Notes under the pieces: generated by a model
What the model saw: the letters and a program-made list of their open reading frames with translations, nothing else
Databases searched by the model: none
What the model was told of the DNA's origin: nothing
Shown here: positions 46,900 through 58,696 of the stretch, piece by piece
Layout of the letters: the number at the start of each line of letters is the position of its first letter
How positions within the stretch are numbered: the stretch's first letter is position 1
Program-made: the position numbers and the translations under genes
DNA from: Smittia aterrima
Taxonomy: Eukaryota; Arthropoda; Insecta; Diptera; Chironomidae
Assembly: GCA_033063855.1 (NCBI GenBank)
Contig: CP093831.1
Coordinates: forward strand, 15,314,001-15,378,000
Length of the DNA stretch: 64,000 nucleotides
Direction of reading: 5' to 3'

Positions 46900-48199
46900 A
46901 TGCAAGAATACTTAAAGATTTCGCTGCTTCTCAGCACTTTCGGGTTGCTTAAGGAGACGCGGCCTTCAGAGCCTTTCATCACTAACTTCATCGTTGAATT
47001 CAAAAATGTCACCGTCGAACAAATCAACCAAGACATCTTTCCTATCGGAACTTATTCGTATCTGGCACAGCTTGTGATAATTTTTTTAATTACGGATTTA
47101 TTGCGATATAAGCCGTTGATAATCTTACTTGGTGCTTCAGGCGTTGCCATCTGGAGTATGTTGTTATGGTGGAATTCAATTCTGAGTCTGCAGTTGGTTG
47201 AGGTCATTTATGGAACTTATTGTGCGTCAGAGATCGCTTACTTCAGTTACATTTATGCAAAAACTGACAAAGAGCATTATCAAGTTGTAACGTCTCATAC
47301 GAGAGCTGCAATCTTAATCGGTCGATTTGTCGCCGCTGTGTCTGCCCAACTACTAGACTACTTCAAAATCATGGATTATCGCCAACTCAACTACATAACC
47401 TTGATAAGTAAGATAGAGTGGTCTAAATATATGAAGTTTAAAAAAATCTTTTATTACAGCTCAAGTGTTAGCACTTTGCTGGGCTTTCTTCATTCCGCGT
47501 GTTGAAACGAGTGTCTACTTTAATCGAGATAAAAAAGATGGAAGTTTGCCTGAGACTTTCACACATAATCGAATCACCGACGCCTTTCATCTCATTTGGA
47601 AACACTTCACGATGTCATACAAAAACCAAACTGTTTTGCTTTGGAGCTTTTACTATTCGATCGCGCTCTGCTTTTACGTTCAAGCCACGATCTACATTCA
47701 AGTCCTTTGGATTGCCATTGAAGATACTCAAGATATTTATAATGGAGCAGTTGACGCAATTTTGACGCTTCTTGGAGCTGGAGTGTCTTTGTTAGCCGGA
47801 AAGATTCACATGAACTTCTTGAGGAAACAGAATCAAACTTTACTTGTTCTTATCATCATGTCAGCAATTCAAGGAGTTTTTGTCATTCTGGCAGCAACAA
47901 GTCAGTCATTACTGTCTTGCTACATATTCTACATTTCCTATGGAGTCGCTCATGCATTCGGAATCACAATTTGCGCAACTGAAATCGCCAAGAATCTCGC
48001 TGACGACACATTTGGTCTAGTGTTTGGATTCAATACTTTGATCGCTCTAACCATTCAAACGATAGTTACATTGACAGTCGTCTCCAACGGACTTAAACTC
48101 TCACCAAGCGGACAATTCCAAGTCTACGGATATTTCTATATCGCACTTGGTATCATTTACCTCTTCAAACTCATCCGTGAAATGATCAAGTCGCGATAA
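46900..48199 (+). CDS. SLC19-family vitamin transporter (thiamine/folate carrier type)
   Basis: Polytopic plasma-membrane carrier of the SLC19 family, whose members move thiamine or reduced folates. Exons: 46900-47407 and 47460-48199, giving 415 residues. The signature RPSEPFITNFI, followed by the IFPIGTYSYLAQL loop, is diagnostic. About 12 hydrophobic segments are visible, with the central loop after FFIPRVETSVYF typical of the family. Charged residues in the first helix region (KETRPSEPF) match thiamine-transporter-like members at least as well as folate carriers, so the substrate is left open. The last exon ends in a short basic tail. It converges with the forkhead gene, 292 bp between stops. 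Confidence 0.87.
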
Positions 48200-48491
48200 T
48201 TTTTTTTAGCTTTATTGCTTCTCATTTTGATTTTTTGTGATGCGTTTTAGAAAATTGCACAATTTTTTGATTACAACATTTAATTTTCTACTTAAATCGT
48301 CTAAATGCCTTCTTTAAAAATCTATAAATTAATTTAAGTCGCTTCTTGCAAAAGACTGAGAGAAAGGCTCCTAAAGAAATCTTTGGTAAAAATTCACACT
48401 CGACACCCGCACATCAACTCTCGCCACCCTAATTAAACTTCACAAACATTTGCTTGCCACTTTGCGAAACTTCGATCTCGTTGGTTCTTTG

Positions 48492-51400
48492 TCAAGCAAT
48501 GATGTTGTTGTTGCCGAAGTAATTCAAGTTGAAGTCCTCGTGAAAGATCTCAAACACTTCGGTTGGCTCGTCAGTGCCGTTGGCGTTGATTCCCGAGTCG
48601 ATCAAGTAAAACTCATCGTAGCGTCGACCGAGGCCGCTTTCTTGCATGATTTCCTCTTTCGAGATCGGGTTCAGGTAATCTTCTGTGAATTCAAAGAAAA
48701 CTTTCAGTTACTTTCATTGATTTGATGAAGAAAAGTCTCAGAACTTACCGGAATTCAAGATCGAGTAAGATTGAAGCTCGTTTGGATGCATAATTTGGAC
48801 CTCAACGTTTCTTCTAACTCCGCTCAATATTTCACCAGCAGTTCGACGCAAATCGTCGGATTGGTGGTTGAGAGGGAGAACTTCGTGGAACTGATAGAGT
48901 TGAGTGTTTGAAGGCGAATCATTCTGTAAAGAAAATTGAAAATAAATTTTTAAATATTTTTGTTAATCATGAAACTCACATCTCCATGTGTCGTTATGAT
49001 TGACGATGAATTGTCGACCGGTAAACTGATGATCGAAGCTGTTGCTGCGTTTAACTCTGCATCGTAAGATGGTGAACTTATGTTATCCACAATTTTGTTG
49101 TTGACAATCTCCATCGATTCCTTTCGATGAGCTTCTTGTCTCTTCAACTGATTTGCGGCTTCCATTTTGAAGAAAAGTTCAAGGCGCTGCTTCTTCTAAG
49201 CCAAATAAGTTGTAATCAAAATTCAAACATTTCGTTAATCAACTAAGTTATCTTACATGTTCCCACGCCAAAAAGTTTGCCTCCGACTCGCGACTTGAAA
49301 TTTTCCATAAATGGCCAGCTCCGGCTTTTGCTTTGTTGCCTTTACGGAAATGCGGATTAATCGATAAATTGTGGCGAACTGAGTTTTTCCAGCGGTCATC
49401 GTTAGATTTGTAGTAAGGAAAGCGATCACTAGAATGCAAAAAAAAGGGTTTGCGTTTGCATATCAAATTTAATTTTTGGGATTCGAACCCAGTCTTTGTA
49501 ATAAATTTTGCTTCTTGATTTATTTCGATTTCTAATAAATGAATTTTCCCTTTTTTACTTCCTCGGCTAATTCCGACTTATAATCAAATCGAAAGCAATT
49601 AATTTGCTAAACAAATTTCTACTTTGTTTAGTCCACCATTGCGTGACACAATCAATCGCTTCTTCAATGTTCTGAGCATGCGATTTATGATTTTCCCAAC
49701 GAAAGTTGTTTTTTCTCTTCCGTGAGTGACCAATGGGAGACGAGTTGAAGTTTCATGATGAAAAAGGAAAATGGTGCAGTGGGAAAGCAAGAGAAGCTAA
49801 ACAAGAAAAATTCCCACAATCGAACAGCGAAATGTTCCGCGAAATGGAAAAATTCACATGCAAATTGCCACGCGATCGAAAACCTTTTCATTTCTAGCTC
49901 AATATTGCGTCAATGGACATAAATTGTTCGATTGCGAGTTTCTTGATCCTCCGAACTGTCGAGTGGTGCACCTTTTACACGGATCAATGATTTTCAATTA
50001 TTTATCGCTCGCACACATTTCCCCATTCACTGACAACTTTCTCGAATCTCATTTGAATTCAAAGGCAATTGTGACTGAAGCATTTAATGTTGGCCCGTAA
50101 ATCAAAGCCGACGCAGACAATTTTTCTTCGAGTCATTCAAAGCATTGGAGACAATTTCACGGACTAAGTCAGTGGGCGGAGAAGTTTTTAACTCTCTTTC
50201 TCTATCTCTCTCGCGATACTAAACTTGTCCTTAAATCACCAGCACCTGACAAAAGCCAATAAATTTCCATATTACGAACACACACTGACAAACGATTTCC
50301 AATCATTTCCTCGAAAGGCTGAATAATTTTGAAAACGAATTTCGAGCCGGAAATGAAAAATGTTTCAGCCGTCGTGTGCGCCCGTGTCCATCAGGTGAAT
50401 CTATCAGCACATGCATCATAAATTCTATCAATAAGCGGCCAATTAAAGTTTCGGTCAGAGAAATCATTGAAGCTTGAAATGGAAATAAATGTCCTGAAGT
50501 CGTCGGAAGGGCTTTGCTTCGTTAATTTCTTTTTTTCTTCTCTTCTTTTCCTTTCCATCGGGACATTCGCTAGCGATGGGACTCTCTCAATGCTCTTTCA
50601 TTCACTCTGCTCGTCGTGCCAGCCCGAGCCAAGCACAGAAAGAATCATCATCGCTATCGATTTTCTCGCAACGAAAGTTCATATTTAAACAGGTCCAATC
50701 GAGACACAATAAAATTTCACACTCGCTACTTGAAGGGGGAAAGCGAGGGCGGCCTACCCCCGCAATGGGCACCTGCCGAGCTTCTCTCTTTCTTTCATTT
50801 TTTTGATAGATTTTCTATGTTAATGACGAAACATGAAGAAATTTATGAACCCGAAAAAAAAGGCTGAACGCGATCGGAACAGGAAAATTCTTGTTGTTGC
50901 TTCGAATGGTTTTCAATAAACAAATATCAACATGTTAAAGCCATGGGATTTGTTTTGCGCCGCAGGCGGCAAAGTGCAAATTGAACTTACGAGATCCATT
51001 GGTATATTCCACTGACGGTCAATTCTCCTTTGTCTTCGAGTGCGTACTCAATCAGTTCAGTGTAAGTGAAGGGAGGCTTCTTCGGTCTGTTCGAAAAGGA
51101 AGAAATATTTTAATAAAGATGAAGGAATTGAAAGAGCTTCTTCTTACGTGTGTGAAGAGAAGGAAGGAGCGTTGCTGATGACAATGTTCTCGGCGACATT
51201 AAGATCGTCTTCAATGCAAGGATCCTTTGCCGATCTTTGTTGATTCGAATCATCGAACTGCTGTTGTTGGCTCGGATTGTAATAACTCTCAACGTGTTGT
51301 TGTTGATGCTGCTGCTGCTGTTGCTGATGATGATTTGTGTTTGTTCGTTTTCGTTTGATTTCCGGCGAGAGATTGGCGATATCATCGAGTTTGAAATTGA

Positions 51401-52045
51401 ACAGCCACGACAAGTTCTTGTCTTCATTATCCTCGACATTATCTGTGAAAACATTTAAAAGGGGAAGAAGGTTTTTTAATTTTAAATTGCGTTCATCGAC
51501 CGTGAAATTGTTGGGAAGGACAGCGAGAGAAAGGGGCAGTAGCGATCAGCGATGAATTATGCAAGCTCGTGTAAACATGCTAAATGAATTTTTGATCGTT
51601 TGTCACGTCGTTTGTCGCTGGTCAATTGCTTACCCGTTTGCTGATGTTGCTGATAGTTCCTGACTTCAAACTTGCTTGTCGTCGTCGGTTTGTTCTCGTC
51701 GCGTTGAATATTTGCGTTGGAAAAGTTAATTTGCTGGTTTGATTGGCTTTTATCGTATTGTACGAGAGTTGGTGTTAAAACTGTCAGATTTATGTAACTC
51801 TGCTCGCCATCCTGATGAATCTCTGTGGCTTGATAAGTTTGGTAATGCTCAACACTGTCAACATAATGCATTTTGTCATTGGACTTGTTCTCGAAGCTAT
51901 TCGAAGCTGTTCGATCAACGAAATTATTTAAACTTTCACAATTATCATTCTCATTTGAAAATTTTCTTTTCAACACTTCAAACTTTTGAGGTGATTCATA
52001 ATAATTGTTTTCACTCAAACGCTGATCGCTCTCTCCAATTATCAT
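48492..52045 (-). CDS. Divergent forkhead (winged-helix) transcription factor
   Basis: Exons: 52045-51634, 51442-51148, 51086-50991, 49428-49257, 49195-48980, 48923-48749, 48682-48492, giving 518 residues. The N-terminus is disordered with Gln/His tracts (about residues 165-195). The forkhead domain runs at about 237-325: KKPPFTYTELIEYAL, GIYQWISDRFPYY, recognition helix WKNSVRHNLS, and an unusual wing HFRKGNKAKAGAGHLWKIS. It is split by a 1.56-kb intron. A helical KKQRLELFFKMEAANQLKR segment and an acidic C-terminus follow. An in-frame stop just upstream of 52045 supports this start. The domain does not fit FoxO, FoxK, FoxP or FoxN cleanly; it recalls an uncharacterised fly forkhead (CG32006 type), from memory only. 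Confidence 0.85.
49429..50990 (-). other. 1.56-kb intron interrupting the forkhead domain
   Basis: Donor at 50990 and acceptor ending at 49429 on the minus strand. It contains pyrimidine-rich and GC-richer patches (for example near 50735-50790) but no recognisable exon; short frames on both strands lack similarity. It may hold regulatory elements for a developmental factor, which is inference. Confidence 0.5.
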
Positions 52046-52321
52046 GGCTAAGAATTATTCCTTGACTAGATCCTGCACTCAAAAATATTTCCACAGCTCA
52101 CTGCTTGCACATGTTGTTCCGTCAACAGTTTCAGTTCGATTGAATTGCGCTTTAGCTTCAAAGCTTTTTCCTTCCTTCTTTTTCAGAAGGCATGCTCGAA
52201 TAGTCAGGGAAGGTGAACGATTCAATTGTTTGCCAAGGGTTGCCTTAAGCAAAAAAAAGTTATATTCTTTCGTTTGTTGCTCGTTATAATTATCTAAGAA
52301 AACTGTTTAATTAAAATCTTT

Positions 52322-53038
52322 TTATTCGTCTTCACTTGAACTTCCTTCAAAGCTCAAAATTTTAAATTCGTGGTCACGCGCAATTTGTTTTCTCATTAAA
52401 TAAAAATTCCATAATCCTCTCGTAAGTGTAAAGGTCCCGAAGCCGAGAAGACTTTGCTGCCACCGAATGTTGACAAGTCTTGAAAATAACGTTTGTCCAA
52501 TCATCGACGACAAGAATGGAAGGAAAAGAGTAAACCTTGCTGATACAGATGTACCTTGCTGATTTCTTGTAGGTTGTGGTGCGATTCTATCCTTTATTAG
52601 AATGATTACAACAGGAATAGCAGGGACTAAAACCATTCCAACAAGAGGACGTGACATTATCCTCAAAGCTGTTTCCTCGCCGACCATGAAGATTAGAGCA
52701 TTTGATCCGTACCATTGAAATATCTTGTGAATCAATTTTGCTGAGCACACGACGACAGCAATGAGAATTGAACTTCCCGTGATGATATCTGCCACTTTAT
52801 AAATTGAACTTTCAAATTTCTCCATACACTTAGCGACGATTCCTATGTCCGAAGCTATAATTTTGTAACTGAAGTTGCATCGCTCACACTTGCGATTATC
52901 TTTGACGATCCAATCTCGCAAGCATTGGATGTGAACTTTTCCTATCGATCCTCTGCATCTACAAGGTCGAATCCAATCTGAATTTTTACCATTGTTGCCG
53001 TAGCAGATCCAACAGCAACGAGACTCAGAAAAATTCAT
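52322..53038 (-). CDS. MARCH5/MITOL-like membrane RING-CH E3 ubiquitin ligase
   Basis: A single uninterrupted exon of 238 residues. The N-terminal RING-CH finger shows CWICYG, DWIRPCRCRGSIGKVHIQCLRDW and CERC, in C4HC3 order. Four hydrophobic segments follow (about residues 82-108, 130-150, 168-190 and 197-218), then a short acidic tail SSSEDE. This is the topology of MARCH5, the mitochondrial outer-membrane ligase that controls fission factors and mitochondrial quality. The start is the ATG at 53038; the preceding TTG is not used. The lack of introns, in a region where other genes of this size have one to four, raises the possibility of a retrocopy. Confidence 0.83.
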   Translation of the reverse strand: MNFSESRCCWICYGNNGKNSDWIRPCRCRGSIGKVHIQCLRDWIVKDNRKCERCNFSYKIIASDIGIVAKCMEKFESSIYKVADIITGSSILIAVVVCSAKLIHKIFQWYGSNALIFMVGEETALRIMSRPLVGMVLVPAIPVVIILIKDRIAPQPTRNQQGTSVSARFTLFLPFLSSMIGQTLFSRLVNIRWQQSLLGFGTFTLTRGLWNFYLMRKQIARDHEFKILSFEGSSSEDE

Positions 53039-53468
53039 CAAATAAAATTATACCGAATAGAATAGAGAAGCTTTGATTACTAAGATTTAGTTTTTGATTT
53101 CTCACAATTTGAGATATCGAGAGTAAAAATATTGTAAAATATCTATTAATACGATTTTAATTCTTTTTATTTAGATGCCTTAATGAATGAAACTCACTTG
53201 GAAAAACGCCAGGAAAAGCTTCAAGATGAAATCGTAACGAATTTGATTCAAATTTGGAAACTCACCAACGCTTTTCACAATTCACCTCATCATGCTCGAT
53301 TCAAACGTTGAAATTTTCTTTTATCTTTGTGTGTCCTTTCATATTTAACTCTGAAACTAGAAACAAACAACTTCTTCATCGACGATGGAGAAACGTTTTA
53401 TTTTCCATTAAAAGTAAATATTCACAAATAAATGCACATTGAGAATTGAAAGAAGCGAGAAGCTCCAA
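53039..53468. other. Gap: MARCH5-like promoter and AdoR 3' UTR
   Basis: AATAAA on the minus strand at about 53401-53396 could end the AdoR transcript. No gene is seen. Confidence 0.5.
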
Positions 53469-55645
53469 TTAATCTACTTCATTGGCTTCCTGATTTCTGT
53501 TCGCGATGCGATAAAGCGAACTGCTTTGCGGTTCCACGACGATTTCCGATTCCATCGTTTGATTGTTGCTGATGATGAAAATCTTGTTTGATTGACTAGA
53601 ACGATGTCGATTCAGTTCCGGTGGCGTCTGGTGGGGATCAGAAGGTGCTGAGTTTGACAGTTCCATATCCCATTTCTCGAATCCCGAGTCGATTTCGTTT
53701 GCTTTCTTCCGTTCAGTAATCGTGTCAAGTGGTTTCGTACGCTGCTGACGTTTCCAGACAGGCGAGTCGATATAAATTCTTTGCTGAAATGAACGTCGTT
53801 GAACTACTTGCGAGTTGATTCGATTCTGCTGTTGACTCTCGAGTGATGGTCGATAGAAAGTGTCATGCTCATTTCCAGCGCAAGTGAATAATCTCACCAG
53901 TGCGCCACGAAAATCTTTCAAGTGGTAAGCGTAAAGCAAGGGATTTATTGCAGAGTTCAAATGAGACAGAATAATCCCAAAATAAATCACTGACTCGTTG
54001 ATGAAACATTCTTTGCAGAACGCATTGATGCAATTGATGGTGTAGAGAGGAATCCAACAGATCATAAAGAAAGCAACGATAATTGAGAGATTCTGTGTGG
54101 CTTTCACTTCTCGCTTCTGAGCAGCCGAATTCAGTAAGCGAATCATTTGAACTTCACTGGTCGGTTGTTGTTGACTGATGCCATTGACGCTGTTCCTCAG
54201 TGATGGTGTTACTCTGATTGATGATGACGTCTTGCTCACCTGGGAATACAAAATAAAAAAATTCTTAGAATTGCGTGACCAAATTAAAAGGAAGTGTGAC
54301 GTAATTGAAGAATTCTTCCTAGAGTTGTAAAAAAATCTTAAAGCATTCTGACATTTTCTTTCCCTTGAGTAGAAAACATTTCTTCGATTTTCCTTGCTCT
54401 TGTTTTCCGCTGTACGTGCTCACCTGTTTAAGAATGACTCGATAAATTAGACCATAAAACACGGCGAGAATGATACTCGGAGTTATGATGGTCGTGAAAT
54501 AAAGAAACACGAGGTAGTTGTAATCCATTATTTCTGTGAAGAAACATTCTTCTTCGTCTGTTTGGTTGTGCCATCCGAAAACTGGAAGGAATCCGATAAG
54601 AGATCCAAACAGCCAACAGAGACTAATTATGCCTTTGCATAGGCGAAGGGAGAGAATAAAGAATAAATCAAGAAATAATTAAACAATTGCGTCATAGGAT
54701 GAGGGAAAACTTATAAATTTCTTATTGAAACTCTCACTCGAGAGTGACCAGCAAGAAACTTTATTTGGGGCGAGAAGAAAAAAAAAACTTTGTCATTAGT
54801 TTAGGAATCTGATGCGAGAACTACTTTAACTTCAAGTAGCGTGTGTGATGAGAATTGATGAGAGTTATGTGACCAAAAAGCTAATCAACAATTGAATTTT
54901 CATCAGGATGGGGTAGCGAATGATTATGAATTCCGATGACGTCGAACATTTTGCTGCCTCGACATTTGATTGATTGGAAATGAAAGTTTTAGACTCTCAC
55001 AATGAAAAATCGAGACAATAAATTCCACTGACCTATTGCAGTCTTCGTCCTCGCATTACGCGAATATGCCAACGGATGTAGAATTGCCTGTGTGATAGAG
55101 AGAAATTGATATTCGATCCCGAAAAGGGGTTTCGTCTTCCTTGGCTGACTTACCCAATATCGATCGATGGAAACAGCAACGAGGCAGAATATCGAAATGG
55201 TACAGAGCACGACAAGCGATGATGTTGTGAATAAACAAGCATAAAGATTCTTTGGCATTCCGATTGAGGCCTTCAAATGGATTGAAGTTAATAAATAATT
55301 TGATTGAAACAATGGATTTCTCACTAGAATCGCGAAAGGAATTCCCAGAAGTCCAACGAGGAAATCAGCAGTTGCCAACGATATGATGTAGTAATTTGTT
55401 CTTCTTCTTAAACGACGCTCACGATAAAAAACAATGATTACTAAAGCATTGCCGATGACGGCTACAAAAGCGACAAGAGATTCCATAATTGCATATGGAA
55501 CGTTAAGGGTTGGCAGTTCGCGGTTCTCTCTTGTCGCGTTTGTGAAATTCGAATAGGATGTGTTGATGATGTCATCGTAGAAGGACGAACTTGACTCCAG
55601 AGTAAATTCCTCGGTCCACGTCGTAGTATTTTCCTGCTCCCACAT
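53469..55645 (-). CDS. AdoR: Adenosine receptor (AdoR), class A GPCR
   Basis: Extracellular-adenosine receptor coupling to cAMP in flies. Exons: 55645-55325, 55270-55154, 55087-55033, 54632-54424, 54239-53469, giving 490 residues. The N-terminus carries several N-glycosylation motifs, followed by seven transmembrane helices: TM1 from GNALVIIVFYRERRLRRRTNYY, the TM3 motif DRYW, TM4 ICWLFGSLIGFLPVFGWH, TM6 FFMICWIPLYTINC, TM7 LSHLNSAINPLLYAY. Adenosine-pocket positions known from A2A are kept: Phe in the second loop, Asn in the TM6 INC motif (6.55), and Ser-His in TM7. Sequences such as MDYNYLVFLYFTTIITP and RREVKATQNLSII-type segments match insect AdoR closely. The C-tail is about 150 residues long, Ser/Gln rich. 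Confidence 0.93.
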
Positions 55646-57469
55646 TTATTTTTCACTCTACTCTTACGCAAAATATTCCAAAACTTGACATCTCATTCAT
55701 AATGATTTACACTTTCACAATTTGTTTGTTCTTTAGTTTCCTGCCACGAATTTTATCGATTTTTCTTTTTTAAACTCATCGAACACAAAAATTCGTTATC
55801 AATTCACATCGTCAGTCCATTAAGATTACGACTTCCCAAGAGAGCACAACGACTTCATTTATTGTTGGATAATTGGTGGTTATTAACTCGTTAGTGGTAG
55901 CGGAGTTTTCGTGACGTGACGACGATGCGTGCGTGCAACAGATGGGCGTGTGAAAAATGATTCTGCACTTCATTCACGTTTTAAATTATCTCCAGCTGAT
56001 GGAAGAGAAGAAAATGAGAGAGAGAAAAATGTCAAAGTTAGATATTTTTTTCTTCACGATACGAACGAAATGTAAAGAAGATAATTTAATGATATCATAA
56101 TAGCTTCAATTGTGTGATGTTGATTAGAGTTGATCAGAATTTGTGTGAGCTGTTAATGGCAATTGAGGGTCGAGAAAATGAAAAGGTTTAGACTAAGGTT
56201 TGGACTGAGGTGCAAAGAGAAATAGCGAAAATGCAAAGCGCCCGATGGCGAGCAATAAAAAGGAAAATTCCTGTGCTAAGCTAGATAATAAAAATAACAT
56301 GTGACACGCTCGGGATTCATTATGAAATCTCGGAAAGGGGCAGGAGCATCAGGTTGCGATTTAGGTTTGCGAAGCTGAGAATTCCCTGTCAAGTAAGCAA
56401 GGACAAGAATTCTCATTTATCCGTTCGTTGTTCTTCCGCGAAAGTTGTATCGCTCAATTTATCTTCAATGTCATCAAGCAAAGCTCCTAAGCGTCGCCGG
56501 AGATTAATGCACAGTGTGAATCACACTGTGTGATAGATAATTAGGAAAATATCTCACGTTCCTGTCGCTTGATTATTGCTCTATGCTTCATCAGCCACGT
56601 GGAATTCGAAAGAGTATCGAAGATACCGTCAGAAAATTAAATTTTCGTAAACAAATTTTCACTCGCACAAAAAGTTTTCCTTGAACAAACAAACTTCATT
56701 ATCGTCGAGAAGTTTCGTCGGAAACAAGAAATCAATTAAAAATACACGCATCACGTTTGTGAGTAATGTTATATCAGTTGATCGATGGAAATCTGTTAAT
56801 ATTCACAGATTTTCTGATAACGAAAAAGGAAATCACGAGAGTCACTGCTGATTTGCATTCTAATTATTGATGCTCAAACACTTGACTTCCCATGTCAAAA
56901 CCATCGTCAATGGCTTTTGATATCAAGTGGATGATAAGCTGAGCTTTACTTTTGTTATCCACTGAATGATGAACTCCTGAAAGAATTAATTTTCCGGATG
57001 ATTCAAAAGTGTTCACTTCAAGTCTCCTTTTAGTGACAAAAGAAGATCGAATTCCCTGCTGACATCAATTGAACTTTTAGCCTTGAACTTTTCGATTATG
57101 ATGGATGACATGCAAAGCGAGTAGCAATTAATTAAATTATCTAATTGCACAACATTGAATCCCCATCAATTTTGATGGAATTACCGTTGGCGTGAAGCTC
57201 GCTCCTTAAAAACATTTGCTATTTTATTTTCTTTTATTGATTAACTGCACAATCAAATATCAACTTCATTTACCACGAAGAGCTTGCCTCGCGGATTCCA
57301 ACCGAGCACGTCGAGTGTTAAAAGGAAACTGTTTGATAACGCGTTTTTATCGTGAGTCGTGAGTGAGCTTTCCGAAGTTTCATTTTCTCTTCGTTGAACT
57401 TCGGTTGAATTCCACGTGCTCCGAACGTTGTTTTGGTTTTGATCTGACGACTTTGCACCAACACATTGG
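55646..57469. other. 1.8-kb gap between AdoR and its paralog
   Basis: Upstream region of AdoR and 3' region of the second receptor. It holds a perfect palindrome at 56510-56530 and, near the paralog, an unassigned frame of 84 codons (57253-57507) ending just before AATAAA (minus strand, 57238-57233). No other gene is seen. Confidence 0.5.
56510..56530. repeat. Perfect 10-bp inverted repeat (candidate operator)
   Basis: CACAGTGTGA and TCACACTGTG flank a single A. Symmetric palindromes of this length are rare by chance. It lies about 0.9 kb upstream of the AdoR start and could be a dimeric transcription-factor site. Confidence 0.45.
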
Positions 57470-58696
57470 TCAAAGCATGACTGAATTCTCTCTTCGACGG
57501 AACCCAAGCAGTCTCAAAATCGCTTGACGAAATTCTTTAAGATGATACGCGTACAGAAAAGGGTTTAAAGCAGAATTGAAATGTGTTAGAATGATTCCAA
57601 TGGTGATTAAGTTATCAGGAGTTGAACATGTCGTGCAGAGGATTTTTATGCTCTTGATAACATTCAAAGGAAGCCAGCAGATCATAAAAAATAAAACGAT
57701 GATGAAGATGTTGACAGTCACTTTGATTTCCCGCTTGGTTACAAGATGAATGCAAGCTTTCGAATCTGTGATGGTTTGAAGACAGCAAGAAGATTTTCTC
57801 TCGTTCCTTAACTGCAGGAGAAAGTGACTGAAAGGTAATAAATTATTCAGATTCTAAGATTGAATTATCTCACCTGTTTCAAGGCTACACTGTAGATGAT
57901 TAAATAAAACGCTACGATGACCGTCATTGGAATGATGACAACGAAGACAAACCGAAACAATTGAAGTCCATCAGAAACAACATTCGTATAAAAACATTTT
58001 GTTATTGGAAGGTTTATGTGCCAGACAAAAGGGAGAAACCCAATAATTGCTCCAAGAATCCAACAACCGGCAATTTCAGCAACAACAAATTTTTTCAGTT
58101 TTGTAAACTTCAAAGGAAACAAAATTGACTAAAATGAAACCAAAGAAGAAAAACATTTAATCTTAAAGTTCTCAAAAACTTGATTTTTTTGACTCACAAC
58201 AAAACGATCGAGAGAGATGAGAACCAAACTGAAGATTGAGATTGTGCAAAATGATAAAAGTGCTGAGATCTCGAGCAAGCAGAAATAACAATTTTTAGGA
58301 TATCCAATCGAAATCTATTAAGAAACATACAAAATTTATGTTCTGACGTAATCGTCGCCGAATATTTTTTGCTCTCACCAGAATCGCAAAGGGAATCCCC
58401 ATGAGTCCAACTAAAAAATCAGCAAGTGCGAGGGATAAAATGTAAAAGTTTGTTCTTTTTCTTATTTTTCTTTCGCGGCAAAACACTAAAATGACCAAAG
58501 CATTTCCAATGACCGCGAAAATCGCCACAAGTAATTCCAAAACAACGTAAAGAATATTCAGTTGTGAGTTGATTTCATCGTCATCGAATGTGAAATATTC
58601 CGTGATATTTGAAGAGCAATTGAATGATGTATAACTCGACTCGAACAGAAATTGATTAGCGCACGAGCTTCGCGACATGTCTACACAGCTAAACAT
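57470..58696 (-). CDS. Diverged tandem paralog of the adenosine receptor
   Basis: Exons: 58696-58379, 58314-58198, 58128-57874, 57811-57470, giving 343 residues. The first two splice sites and the exon 2 length (117 bp) are identical to AdoR, proving duplication; AdoR's third and fourth exons correspond to one exon here. Seven helices are present (GNALVILVFCRERKIRKRTNFY, NPFLYAYHLKEFR), but DRYW reads DRFV, the TM6 Asn of the adenosine pocket is Lys (VIKS), TM7 Ser-His is Thr-His, and the loop Phe is Tyr. A 3-kb interval separates the two starts. The last-exon acceptor at 57812 was chosen because it alone continues TM5-TM6 in frame. The tail is short compared with AdoR. Ligand unknown. Confidence 0.85.

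Noticed and set aside
57812..57827. Alternative acceptor for the last exon of the AdoR paralog (exon starting at 57827)
   Set aside because: It would put the exon in a frame that destroys TM6 and TM7; the acceptor ending at 57812 continues the receptor.
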